DNA of 10,415 bases from NCBI GenBank assembly GCA_964514485.1, contig CAZEWG010000067.1:1-10415 (forward strand), given 5' to 3'. Made by a program: the position numbers and the translations under genes. Position 1 is the stretch's first letter. Each line of letters opens with the position of its first letter. This document shows, piece by piece, positions 1-7,046 of the stretch. Source of the stretch: JAEZAA01 sp964514485. GTDB taxonomy: Bacteria > Pseudomonadota > Gammaproteobacteria > Pseudomonadales > Oleiphilaceae. Below the pieces are notes generated by a model that was not told the origin of the DNA, ran no database searches, and saw nothing but the letters and a program-made list of their open reading frames with translations.

Positions 1-749
1 CCTTGTTCATCCAGCGACTTATGATCGGGGTAGCTGTTGGTGAGAACCGCCAGGGTGTTTTGCGACTGTGGTTCAAGCCCCAAAACCTGATACAGCTCCA
101 CCATCAACGCTAAAGCATCCGGGACAGAAGGCGTTTCCGGGAACCGTTCAACCACATAGCGTACCCGCTCGAGGGCTGCGACATAGGCTTCCCGCTTGAT
201 ATAGTATCGGGCCGAGGCCAGCTCATAGGCGGCCAACCGGTTCTTGATCGCCACCATCCGCCGTTCCGCATCCGCGGCGTAGGGGCTGGCGGGGAAGCGA
301 GTGACCAGTTGCTTGAAGTCATTAAAGGCTTCCCGGGCCTGGCCCGGGTCGCGGGTGTCCAGATCCACCGGCAGATAGCGGGCGCCCAGGGTGATGTCCG
401 CATAGTAGTTGGCCAGGCCCTTGATGTAGTATGCATAGTCCACATGGGGGCTTTGGGGGTGCAGGCGGATGAAGCGTTCTGCCGTGGCTGCGGCGGCCTC
501 GGGCTGCAGTGCCCGATAGCGGGCATACATCATGTCAAGCTGGGCCTGCTCCGCATAGCGCCCGAACGGGTGATGGGAATCCAGCAGCTCCAGGTTTTGA
601 ATGGCTTCCAGAAAGTTCGCGTTATCCAACGCTTTCTTGGCGTTGTCGTAATAGACTTTTTCCGGCAAATCCTGTGGCTCTGGTGTACTGGCACAGGCGC
701 CGAGCAGCGCGAAGGCGAGAATACAGAGGCTGCGATTCAATATCGACAT
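1..749 (-). CDS. bamD: Outer membrane assembly lipoprotein BamD (partial, C-terminus outside window)
   Basis: BamD is the essential lipoprotein of the BAM complex; on the periplasmic face of the outer membrane it works with BamA to fold beta-barrel proteins. Reading the minus strand from the ATG at 749-747 gives about 249 residues without a stop up to the window edge. The start is a lipoprotein signal: a short basic N-terminus, a hydrophobic stretch and the lipobox LLGAC, with Cys19 as the lipidated residue. The mature part begins near a VYYDNAKKALDNANF segment and carries TPR-like helices, including the family-typical YAEQAQLDMMYARYR, RFIRLHPQSPHVDYAYY and YEVARYY-like repeat region (here YELASARYYIKREAYVAAL). 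E. coli BamD is about 245 residues, so only a short tail is missing. An AGGG about 6 bases upstream can serve as ribosome binding site. It is divergent from rluD, as in E. coli and Pseudomonas. Identity rests on family recognition plus synteny. Confidence 0.95.
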   Translation of the reverse strand, partial: MSILNRSLCILAFALLGACASTPEPQDLPEKVYYDNAKKALDNANFLEAIQNLELLDSHHPFGRYAEQAQLDMMYARYRALQPEAAAATAERFIRLHPQSPHVDYAYYIKGLANYYADITLGARYLPVDLDTRDPGQAREAFNDFKQLVTRFPASPYAADAERRMVAIKNRLAAYELASARYYIKREAYVAALERVRYVVERFPETPSVPDALALMVELYQVLGLEPQSQNTLAVLTNSYPDHKSLDEQ

Positions 750-809
750 GAGATACCCTGTTTAACAGCTCTTATTGTGGAGCGGTGACTTTCGTACCGG
801 CTGGCCGGA

Positions 810-837
810 TTGGCTAGAGCGGCAATTATTTCATAAA
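810..837 (+). promoter_or_regulatory. Possible weak sigma-70 promoter for rluD
   Basis: TTGGCT (810-815) and CATAAA (832-837) are separated by 16 bases and resemble -35 and -10 elements. Each matches the consensus only partly. A start about 6-8 bases downstream would fall at the left edge of the hairpin at 841-871, so the transcript would begin with that structure. This is a weak call from pattern alone. I could not assign a matching promoter for the divergent bamD. Confidence 0.25.
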
Positions 838-840
838 GGT

Positions 841-883
841 TGGCGGCGGGACAGGGTGTGTCTCGCCGCCAACAGATATCTGT
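841..883 (+). promoter_or_regulatory. Hairpin plus adjacent 12-bp palindrome in the rluD leader
   Basis: The arms TGGCGGCGGGACA (841-853) and TGTCTCGCCGCCA (859-871) are complementary over 13 pairs, with one position (849/863) that becomes a G-U wobble in RNA; the loop is 5 bases. Directly after it lies the perfect palindrome ACAGATATCTGT (872-883). The rluD ribosome binding site GGAG is at 893-896, just outside both. There is no T-tract directly after the stem, so it does not look like an intrinsic terminator. It may be a 5' stabilising stem, a translational control element or a protein-binding site; the sequence does not decide between these. Confidence 0.55.
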
Positions 884-902
884 GTCACTTTTGGAGTGCC
901 TG

Positions 903-1871
903 ATGGGCGAAGTAGTTCAAGCAGATCTGGTTATCCCCCAGGAATTAGGTGCCGTGCGGCTCGATCAGGCGATGGCGCAACTGATGCCCGAGCACTCCCG
1001 ATCCCGCATACAGGACTGGATCAAGGCAGGCGCCTTGCTGGTCAATGGCCAGCAGCGCAAACCGCGGGACAAGGTGATGGTGGGCGACCAGATCTCCTTG
1101 AATGTGACCGTGGAGGCGGTGGCCGATTGGCAAGCTGAACAGATCGACCTCAACATTGTCTTTGAAGATGAGCATTTGTTGGTTGTGAACAAGCCCGCCG
1201 GTTTGGTGGTGCACCCGGCGGCCGGGCATGACTCCGGCACCTTACTGAATGCGCTTCTCCATCACTGCCCGGATATTGACCATCTGCCCCGGGCCGGAAT
1301 CGTCCACCGGCTGGATAAGGACACCACGGGCATCATGGTGGTGGCCAAGACCCTGGTGGCACACACCTCGCTGGTGGAGCAGTTACAGGAGCGCACCATG
1401 GGGCGTGAATACGAGGCCGTGGTGCAAGGCGAAATGACGGGCGGTGGCAAGGTGGCCCAGCCCATGGCCCGGCATCCGAAAAATCGGCAGAAGATGGCGG
1501 TGGTTCCCAATGGCAAGCCGGCGCTCACCCATTACCGGGTGCTGGAGCGTTTTGCCGGGTTCACCCATGTGCGCTTGAAGCTGGAAACCGGGCGCACCCA
1601 TCAGATCCGGGTACATATGTCCCACATTAATTACCCGCTAGTGGGCGATCCTCTGTACGGTGGCCGCATGCGGCTTCCCAAAGGAGCCACCGAGTCGTTG
1701 CAGGAGCTGTTGCGCCAGTTCCGGCGTCAGGCACTCCATGCCAAACGCCTGGAGCTTCGTCACCCGGTCAGTGGTGAAACCCTGGAATGGGAAGTGCCAC
1801 TGCCCGATGATTTGAACGAGTTGTTGACTGTGTTGCGCCAGGAAGCCCCCTATGACCCATTGGGCAACTAA
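903..1871 (+). CDS. rluD: 23S rRNA pseudouridine synthase RluD (U1911/1915/1917)
   Basis: RluD isomerises three uridines in helix 69 of 23S rRNA to pseudouridine, which supports late 50S assembly and proper translation termination. The product is 322 residues, close to E. coli RluD (326). Residues about 18-62 form an S4 RNA-binding domain (RLDQAMAQLMPEHSRSRI). The catalytic RluA-family motif HRLDKDTTG carries the nucleophile Asp138, and RLETGRTHQIRVHMSHI with LVGDPLYGG complete the core. An in-frame TTG at 840 would add 21 residues that do not resemble the family, and it sits at the left edge of the leader hairpin; the ATG at 903 has GGAG at 893-896 and aligns with the E. coli N-terminus, so I chose it. 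The end overlaps pgeF by 20 bases, suggesting translational coupling. Confidence 0.97.
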   Translation: MGEVVQADLVIPQELGAVRLDQAMAQLMPEHSRSRIQDWIKAGALLVNGQQRKPRDKVMVGDQISLNVTVEAVADWQAEQIDLNIVFEDEHLLVVNKPAGLVVHPAAGHDSGTLLNALLHHCPDIDHLPRAGIVHRLDKDTTGIMVVAKTLVAHTSLVEQLQERTMGREYEAVVQGEMTGGGKVAQPMARHPKNRQKMAVVPNGKPALTHYRVLERFAGFTHVRLKLETGRTHQIRVHMSHINYPLVGDPLYGGRMRLPKGATESLQELLRQFRRQALHAKRLELRHPVSGETLEWEVPLPDDLNELLTVLRQEAPYDPLGN

Positions 1872-2607
1872 TCCACATCTGCTGATCCCGGACTGGGAGG
1901 CGCCCCCGACGGTGGCGGCCGTGGTGACGCTACGGACCGGCGGGCAGAGTCGGGCACCGTTTGCCACCCTGAACCTGGGAGATCATGTGGGCGATGAGCC
2001 CCGGACCGTGCGGGCCAATCGCCAGCAACTGGCGGAGTGGACGGGCCTGCCGTTGAGCCAGATGCAGTGGCTGACCCAGGTCCATGGCACGGAACTGGTA
2101 AAAGCCAGCCCGGAGCAGGGGCTGGTGGAAGCGGACGCGGTCTGGAGCGATCAGCCGGGGACCGGTTGTGTGGTGATGACGGCTGACTGTTTGCCGGTAT
2201 TTTTTTGCTCCACCCAGGGAGATCGCGTTGCGGTAGCCCATGCCGGCTGGCGGGGGTTGGTGAATGGTGTGCTGGAGTCCACCCTGGCCATTTTTGAAGA
2301 CCCGGCACAGGTGTTGGTCTGGTTAGGGCCCGCCATTGGGCCGATGCATTTCGAAGTGGGAGATGAAGTTTATCAGCAGTTTGTTGCGGCACACCCTGAT
2401 AACCGGCATTGCTTTCGGCCCAGCCCCAATCATCCCTCCCGTTGGTATGCCGATCTTTATCAGCTGGCGCGGGGCACGCTGGAGCGTTGTGGCGTGCGTC
2501 GGATCAGCGGCGGAGACTTCTGCACCTACAGCGATTCTGAACGTTTTTTCTCCTACCGCCGCGATGGCCAAACCGGCCGGATGGCCAGTCTGATCTGGTT
2601 ACGTTGA
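1852..2607 (+). CDS. pgeF: Peptidoglycan editing factor PgeF (YfiH / multicopper polyphenol oxidase-like family)
   Basis: This 251-residue protein belongs to the YfiH/DUF152 family, long annotated as a laccase-like polyphenol oxidase. In E. coli, YfiH removes wrongly incorporated L-Ser or Gly from UDP-MurNAc before it enters peptidoglycan, in the cytoplasm. The three metal ligands are present: His78 in TQVHGT, Cys113 in TADCLPV and His130 in AHAGWRG. The N-terminal TLRTGGQS and FATLNLGDHVGD segments and the C-terminal GGDFCTYSDSERFFSYRRDG are typical of the family. The ATG at 1852 lies inside the end of rluD, and its ribosome binding site would be within rluD, so expression is probably coupled to it. 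The rluD-pgeF-clpB order matches E. coli (rluD-yfiH-clpB). Family membership is certain; the precise substrate is inferred from E. coli. Confidence 0.95.
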   Translation: MTHWATNPHLLIPDWEAPPTVAAVVTLRTGGQSRAPFATLNLGDHVGDEPRTVRANRQQLAEWTGLPLSQMQWLTQVHGTELVKASPEQGLVEADAVWSDQPGTGCVVMTADCLPVFFCSTQGDRVAVAHAGWRGLVNGVLESTLAIFEDPAQVLVWLGPAIGPMHFEVGDEVYQQFVAAHPDNRHCFRPSPNHPSRWYADLYQLARGTLERCGVRRISGGDFCTYSDSERFFSYRRDGQTGRMASLIWLR

Positions 2608-2647
2608 GACTTTTCTTGATCTGTCTGCGTATTGATCCTGCCGCACG

Positions 2648-2675
2648 CTTGATTCTTTTTTCCTTGCCCCAACAT
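2648..2675 (+). promoter_or_regulatory. Sigma-32-like heat-shock promoter of clpB
   Basis: CTTGAT (2648-2653) is followed after 13 bases by CCCCAACAT (2667-2675). This resembles the heat-shock sigma factor RpoH pattern CTTGAA - 13 to 15 bases - CCCCATnT, with the key CTTGA and CCCCA parts intact. It lies about 60 bases upstream of the clpB ATG. clpB is a classical RpoH target in gammaproteobacteria, which supports the reading. The start site itself is not visible from sequence. Confidence 0.7.
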
Positions 2676-2734
2676 ATTCGGTAAATGTCAAGCCCTGCTC
2701 AGGTTCGGGGCATATCAGTCTTTGGGGGACATCC

Positions 2735-5323
2735 ATGAGGATAGATAAATTTACCAGCCGTTTGCAGATGGCGCTGTCCGATGCCCAGTCGCTGGCGGTG
2801 GGAAAGGATCATAACTTTATTGAGCCGATTCACTTGCTGCAGGCCATGCTCGACCAGAGCGGGTCGTCCATTGCGGTCTTGTTGCAGCAGGCGGGAGCGG
2901 ACGTTTCCAAGTTACGTAATGAGTTGGGCAAGGCCATCGAGCGCCTGCCCACCGTGCAAGGCAGTGGCGATATTCACCTGTCCAACGATCTGGCGCGGCT
3001 GTTCAACCTGGCGGACAAGCTGTCGCAACAACGTAAGGACCAGTACATCTCCAGCGAAGTCCTGCTCTTGGCCGGGGTGGATGACCGTGGCACCCTCGGG
3101 CAGCTGCTGCGTGATGCCGGGGTGGATAAAAAACGTCTGGAACAGGCCATCGAGACCGTTCGCGGCGGTGAAGCCATTACTGACCCGGGCGCCGAGGAAA
3201 GCCGTCAGGCCCTGGAGCGCTTTACCGTGGATCTGACCGAGAAGGCGGCCCAGGGCAAGTTGGACCCGGTGATCGGCCGGGATGATGAGATTCGTCGCAC
3301 CATCCAGGTGCTTCAACGGCGCCGTAAAAACAACCCAGTGCTGATTGGCGAGCCGGGCGTGGGCAAAACCGCCATTGTGGAAGGGCTTGCCCAGCGGATC
3401 ATCAATGGTGAAGTGCCGGAAGGCCTGAAAAACAAGCGTGTTCTGGCCCTGGATATGGGCGCCTTGATTGCTGGCGCCAAATTCCGTGGCGAGTTCGAAG
3501 AGCGTCTCAAGGCGGTCTTGAATGAACTGTCCAAGCAAGAAGGACAAATCATTCTGTTTATCGACGAACTGCATACCATGGTGGGCGCAGGCAAGGGGGA
3601 AGGGGCCATGGATGCGGGCAATATGCTCAAGCCGGCCCTGGCGCGGGGTGAGCTGCACTGTGTGGGCGCCACCACACTCGATGAATATCGGGAATATGTG
3701 GAAAAGGACGCGGCCCTGGAGCGACGCTTCCAGAAGGTGCTGGTCACCGAGCCCAGTGTGGAGGATACGGTGGCGATTCTGCGGGGCCTCAAGGAGCGCT
3801 ATGAGGTGCACCATGGGGTTGAGATCACCGATGGCGCTATTATTGCCGCGGCCAAACTCTCTCATCGCTATATTGCCGACCGTCAGCTGCCGGATAAGGC
3901 GATTGACCTGGTGGATGAAGCGGCCAGCCAGATTCGGATGGAAATGGACTCCAAGCCCGAACCCCTGGATCGGCTGGAGCGTCGCCTGATTCAGCTGAAG
4001 ATGCAGCGGGAGGCCTTGAAGAAGGAAACCGATGAGGCGACCAAAAAACGGCTGGAAGAGCTGAACGAGACCATCGAGAAGCACGAAAAGGAATACGCCG
4101 ATCTGGAAGAGGTTTGGGTGTCTGAAAAAGCGGCTCTGCAAGGCTCCCAAAAGATCAAGAGCGAGCTGGAGCAGGCCAGGGTCGAATTGGATCACGCACG
4201 TCGTGCCGGTGATCTTACCCGGATGTCGGAACTGCAGTACGGCCGGATTCCGGAGCTGGAGCGCAAGCTGGACATGGCCAGCCAGGCGGAAATGATGGAA
4301 GTCACCCTGCTGCGCAATAAAGTCAGCGAGGAAGAAATTGCCGAAGTGGTGTCCAAATGGACCGGTATCCCGGTGTCCAAGATGATGGAAGGCGAGCGGG
4401 AGAAACTTCTGAAGATGGAGGAGGCGCTGCACAAGCGCGTGATTGGCCAGGACGAAGCGGTCCGTGCCGTCTCCAACGCGGTGCGCCGTTCCCGGGCCGG
4501 GCTGGCGGATCCCAATCGGCCCAACGGATCTTTCCTGTTCCTGGGACCGACCGGGGTGGGCAAGACGGAGCTCTGCAAGGCGCTGGCCAGCTTCTTGTTC
4601 GATACCGATGAGGCCATGGTGCGGATCGATATGTCCGAATTCATGGAAAAGCACTCTGTGTCCCGGCTGATCGGGGCGCCTCCCGGTTATGTGGGCTATG
4701 AAGAGGGCGGCTACCTGACTGAGGCGGTGCGTCGCAAGCCCTATTCCGTGCTGCTGCTCGACGAGGTGGAAAAGGCCCACCCGGATGTGTTCAACATCTT
4801 GTTGCAGGTGCTGGAAGATGGACGCCTGACGGACGGCCAAGGACGTACCGTTGACTTCAAGAACACGGTGATCGTGATGACCTCCAACCTGGGCTCTGAT
4901 CTGATCCAGACCCTGGGACCGACCGATGAGAACTATCAGGAGATCCGATCAGCGGTTCTTGAGGTGGTGGGGCGCCATTTCCGTCCGGAGTTTATCAACC
5001 GGATTGACGAGGTGGTGGTGTTCCATCCGCTGCAAGCCGAGCAGATCAAGGGAATTGCCAGCATCCAGTTGGAACTGCTGAACAAGCGCCTGAAAGAGCA
5101 GGAACTCAGTCTGGAGCTGACGCCCGAGGCGATGGAAAAACTGGCCACGATCGGGTTCGATCCGGTGTATGGCGCACGTCCCCTCAAGCGGGCCATCCAG
5201 CAATGGGTGGAAAACCCGCTGGCCCAGCAGCTGCTGCAAGGCCAGTTCGAGCGCGGCGCTGTGATCCGGGGCGCTGTGGAAGACGGAGAGATCCGCTTCC
5301 ATGCCGAGCCCCCCAAAGAGTAA
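2735..5323 (+). CDS. clpB: ATP-dependent disaggregase chaperone ClpB
   Basis: ClpB is a hexameric AAA+ machine that, with DnaK/DnaJ/GrpE, threads aggregated proteins through its pore to rescue them after heat stress. The 862 residues (E. coli 857) are complete. The N-domain spans about 1-145. NBD1 has Walker A GEPGVGKT (205-212), Walker B with Asp277/Glu278 and arginine fingers Arg330/Arg331. The coiled-coil middle domain, about 408-523, is rich in Glu, Lys and Arg. NBD2 has Walker A GPTGVGKT (604-611), Walker B Asp676/Glu677 and pore loop GYVGYEEGG. The NBD1 pore loop reads GAKFRGEF: Phe250 stands where E. coli has Tyr251, an aromatic swap I believe occurs in other ClpBs. The ATG at 2735 has a strong GGGGGA at 2724-2729. 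A heat-shock promoter precedes it and a palindromic terminator follows. E. coli also makes a short form from a GTG at codon 149; here that codon is ATT (3176-3178). Confidence 0.99.
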   Translation: MRIDKFTSRLQMALSDAQSLAVGKDHNFIEPIHLLQAMLDQSGSSIAVLLQQAGADVSKLRNELGKAIERLPTVQGSGDIHLSNDLARLFNLADKLSQQRKDQYISSEVLLLAGVDDRGTLGQLLRDAGVDKKRLEQAIETVRGGEAITDPGAEESRQALERFTVDLTEKAAQGKLDPVIGRDDEIRRTIQVLQRRRKNNPVLIGEPGVGKTAIVEGLAQRIINGEVPEGLKNKRVLALDMGALIAGAKFRGEFEERLKAVLNELSKQEGQIILFIDELHTMVGAGKGEGAMDAGNMLKPALARGELHCVGATTLDEYREYVEKDAALERRFQKVLVTEPSVEDTVAILRGLKERYEVHHGVEITDGAIIAAAKLSHRYIADRQLPDKAIDLVDEAASQIRMEMDSKPEPLDRLERRLIQLKMQREALKKETDEATKKRLEELNETIEKHEKEYADLEEVWVSEKAALQGSQKIKSELEQARVELDHARRAGDLTRMSELQYGRIPELERKLDMASQAEMMEVTLLRNKVSEEEIAEVVSKWTGIPVSKMMEGEREKLLKMEEALHKRVIGQDEAVRAVSNAVRRSRAGLADPNRPNGSFLFLGPTGVGKTELCKALASFLFDTDEAMVRIDMSEFMEKHSVSRLIGAPPGYVGYEEGGYLTEAVRRKPYSVLLLDEVEKAHPDVFNILLQVLEDGRLTDGQGRTVDFKNTVIVMTSNLGSDLIQTLGPTDENYQEIRSAVLEVVGRHFRPEFINRIDEVVVFHPLQAEQIKGIASIQLELLNKRLKEQELSLELTPEAMEKLATIGFDPVYGARPLKRAIQQWVENPLAQQLLQGQFERGAVIRGAVEDGEIRFHAEPPKE

Positions 5324-5332
5324 CCCTCCCAA

Positions 5333-5364
5333 ACAAAGAAGGCCGCAATTGCGGCCTTCTTTGT
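5333..5364. terminator. Bidirectional intrinsic terminator between clpB and the DUF481 gene
   Basis: A perfect 32-base palindrome centred between 5348 and 5349, with the core GGCCGCAATTGCGGCC flanked by AAAGAA on the left and TTCTTT on the right. Read from either strand it gives a GC-rich stem followed by a T-rich tail. It sits 10 bases after the clpB stop and 48 bases beyond the stop of the convergent DUF481 gene, so it should end both transcripts. A weaker AGCCC/GGGCT stem (5392-5396 with 5406-5410) lies between it and the DUF481 stop. Confidence 0.93.
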
Positions 5365-5411
5365 GTCTGTCTTATGGCGGCATCCGGGGTTAGCCCGGGC
5401 TGACAGGGCTG

Positions 5412-6221
5412 TTAGAGGGTATAAATCAGCGTGACAGAGGTTTCCGTATCGGTGGATTTCTTGCCAGAGGGTGGCTCTTTCAGGTAGCGCACGTTCACGG
5501 CCAGTTTCATCGCCAGGGAAGAGACCAGGTTGGCCACCAGGGCTGACTCCGACTCGGCGATAAAGTTGTTATCACCCAAGATACTGCTTTCCGTGCTGAA
5601 GCGCTGGTCGAAGCGGGCTCCGGCACTGAGTGGATACATGAAGCGACCGGCCACCCGCAGGATGCCGGCTTCTTCGGTATCATCCTCGCCGGGCTCCAGC
5701 TGGCTGGCGCGGATTTTGGCGTAACGGTAACCCGGACCGGCTTCCAGCTCCAGAAAGGCGTTGTCGTCACTGTAGGACAGGCTTTGTTCCCAGGGGCGGA
5801 AACCATAACCGATCGTTGTGGTGAGCTCGTAGTGATAACCGCTGAAACGGTCGTCGACCCCCGCCAGTCGGCCAAACAGATAGCTGCCATCGTCCAACAG
5901 CTTGTAGTCGCTTTTGGCGGAGGCCCGATAGCGCTCAGCCGTGGCCTTGTCCTGATCGTTGGAGGAGAAGGCTTCAAGGTTATAGGTATTCCGCCATTTG
6001 GCCAGATCCTGGGTGGCGTCCAGCCGGCCTTTCAGGCTTTCTTTTTCCGTATTACCGCTGGTGAGCAGCAACCCCAGTTCAATGGAGGCAAGCCAAGTGC
6101 GTACCGGCTCTTCCTCGTAGAGCAGCTCGTCTTCCCAAGACTCTGTTTCGTCTTGGGCCAGCGCGGGAAGGGCAATGGAGGTACCGAACAGTCCTAGCAA
6201 CATCAGGATTGGTTTTTTCAT
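5412..6221 (-). CDS. DUF481 (YdiY-like) predicted outer-membrane beta-barrel protein
   Basis: A 269-residue exported protein of the DUF481/YdiY family, often annotated as a salt-induced outer-membrane protein; its function is not established. Residues 1-22 are a Sec signal peptide (basic MKKP start, hydrophobic core, cleavage after ALPALA-like Ala22). An acidic stretch follows (ETESWEDELLYEEE, about 25-38). From about residue 43 alternating strands begin with the family-typical IELGLLLTSGNTEKES, then WRNTYNLEA, YLFGRLAGVDDRFSGY and so on to a final strand ending in LIYTL. The last residue is Leu rather than the Phe common in barrels, but hydrophobic and aromatic residues alternate correctly. 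Start: ATG at 6221 with GGAG at 6231-6228. It converges on clpB. I identified no confident promoter in the 248 bases upstream. BamD at the left edge belongs to the machine that would insert this protein. Confidence 0.88.
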   Translation of the reverse strand: MKKPILMLLGLFGTSIALPALAQDETESWEDELLYEEEPVRTWLASIELGLLLTSGNTEKESLKGRLDATQDLAKWRNTYNLEAFSSNDQDKATAERYRASAKSDYKLLDDGSYLFGRLAGVDDRFSGYHYELTTTIGYGFRPWEQSLSYSDDNAFLELEAGPGYRYAKIRASQLEPGEDDTEEAGILRVAGRFMYPLSAGARFDQRFSTESSILGDNNFIAESESALVANLVSSLAMKLAVNVRYLKEPPSGKKSTDTETSVTLIYTL

Positions 6222-6360
6222 TCATGACTCCGCATGGTAATGGCATTTCCCCAGGGCAAAGCACTGCCTTGACCGATCGACGGCTGCTGATGAATGTTTC
6301 CTATTTATTGTTATGAGTTGGGGAAAACAGCTGGGGAGTTGGTGACTCGGGCGCATATTC

Positions 6361-6390
6361 TGCCATGGCTTTCCGCTGCGGTGCCATGCA
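6361..6390. repeat. Imperfect hairpin in the gap between the DUF4124 and DUF481 genes
   Basis: TGC-C-ATGGC (6361-6369) can pair with GCCATGCA (6383-6390), giving eight base pairs with one bulged C at 6364 and a 13-base loop. It lies about 140 bases upstream of the DUF481 start and has no T-tract on either side. The rest of the 6222-6469 gap shows the DUF481 ribosome binding site and an AT-rich patch at 6300-6315, but no promoter I can call. Confidence 0.35.
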
Positions 6391-6428
6391 AAGCATCTGT
6401 TTCTGTGAACTTGGGAGAAGGTTGCGCA

Positions 6429-6459
6429 GCTGATCCGCCCGGGCTCTGGACGGATCAGC
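6429..6459 (-). terminator. Possible terminator hairpin after the DUF4124 gene
   Basis: A 9-bp perfect stem, GCTGATCCG (6429-6437) with CGGATCAGC (6451-6459), and a 13-base loop begins about 10 bases beyond the DUF4124 stop. Its position suits a terminator. On the minus strand it is not followed by a clear T-run, so it may only pause or stabilise the 3' end; on the plus strand a short ATTTT follows. Termination is therefore uncertain, and read-through into the DUF481 gene is possible. Confidence 0.45.
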
Positions 6460-6469
6460 GATTTTGTGA

Positions 6470-6907
6470 TTAGCAGTTATCGGCGATGATTTGCTGGAAC
6501 TTGGCTCGGGAGTCGACAATTTCCTCCGGGGTCAAATAGCGCTGGCTGCCATTTTCCTCGATTCTTACCCGCGCGTGATTCGCCAAGGTTTCCAGATTTT
6601 GTCGAGCGGATTCACAGGCGGCTTGGCGCTGCTTTTGCTCCTCGGCGGCTTCCGCGGCTTGGGCCTGGGCGATCTGGTCAATGTCCTGCTGACGCTGCAC
6701 TTCGCTGAGTTGGGCATGGGGATCGGGAGGAGTGGCGACCTGACCGGAGGATCGGATCGTCAGGGTTTGTGCCTGGGTGTGGGGCTTTTTATCAGAGTAG
6801 TGGACGGTGCCCTGCTCATCGACCCATTTATAGATCCCGTCCGCAAGCAGGCCGGTGCATGGTAAAGCCAACAGGCTCAATGAAAGCAATAACTTTAGAT
6901 TTTTCAT
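6470..6907 (-). CDS. DUF4124 domain protein, exported, small
   Basis: This 145-residue protein carries an N-terminal DUF4124 domain, a short motif seen in many gammaproteobacterial periplasmic proteins of unknown function; here IYKWVDEQGTVHYSDKKP (25-42). Residues 1-22 are a signal peptide with cleavage probably after GLLA. The LPC at 15-17 is not a lipobox because Pro precedes the Cys, so a soluble periplasmic protein is more likely. Residues about 66-98 are rich in Gln, Ala and Glu and may form a helical or coiled-coil linker. The C-terminal part includes ENGSQRYLTPEEI and ends in Cys145; with Cys98 it gives two cysteines in the mature protein that could form a disulfide. The start ATG at 6907 has AGGGA close upstream. 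It shares its direction with the DUF481 gene 248 bases downstream and is divergent from ilvI. Function unknown. Confidence 0.88.
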   Translation of the reverse strand: MKNLKLLLSLSLLALPCTGLLADGIYKWVDEQGTVHYSDKKPHTQAQTLTIRSSGQVATPPDPHAQLSEVQRQQDIDQIAQAQAAEAAEEQKQRQAACESARQNLETLANHARVRIEENGSQRYLTPEEIVDSRAKFQQIIADNC

Positions 6908-6963
6908 ATTTCCCTACTTCCTCGATATGGCACAGGCCGCCAAGCAAAACAAAGACTGCAGCG

Positions 6964-6987
6964 CGCCCTTCTTTGGTGGAAAGGGCG
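6964..6987. repeat. Hairpin in the leader of the DUF4124 gene
   Basis: CGCCCTT (6964-6970) and AAGGGCG (6981-6987) form a 7-bp stem with a 10-base loop. If the minus-strand promoter at 7075-7047 is used, this stem lies in the roughly 130-base untranslated leader of the DUF4124 gene. No function can be read from it. Confidence 0.4.
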
Positions 6988-7046
6988 AGAGATTTTCCCG
7001 GGGGAATATGCCTCGACCAGACCGGCTCGCCAAGGCTCCTAGAATA

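Noticed and set aside
840..902. An in-frame TTG start for rluD at 840, adding 21 residues
   Set aside because: The extension does not match RluD N-termini, it sits in the leader hairpin, and the ATG at 903 has a good GGAG at the right distance.
2912..4840. A 642-codon open frame on the minus strand opposite clpB
   Set aside because: It is entirely antisense to an unmistakable, complete clpB; long stop-free antisense frames are expected opposite GC-rich, strongly codon-biased genes. The translation shows no recognisable family features.
6855..6863. LPC near the N-terminus of the DUF4124 protein as a lipobox
   Set aside because: A lipobox needs a small residue (Gly, Ala or Ser) just before the Cys; here it is Pro, and a normal signal peptidase I site follows.
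6491..6865. A 124-codon plus-strand open frame over the DUF4124 gene
   Set aside because: It is antisense to a gene with a clear signal peptide and DUF4124 motif, and it has no supported ribosome binding site or family resemblance.
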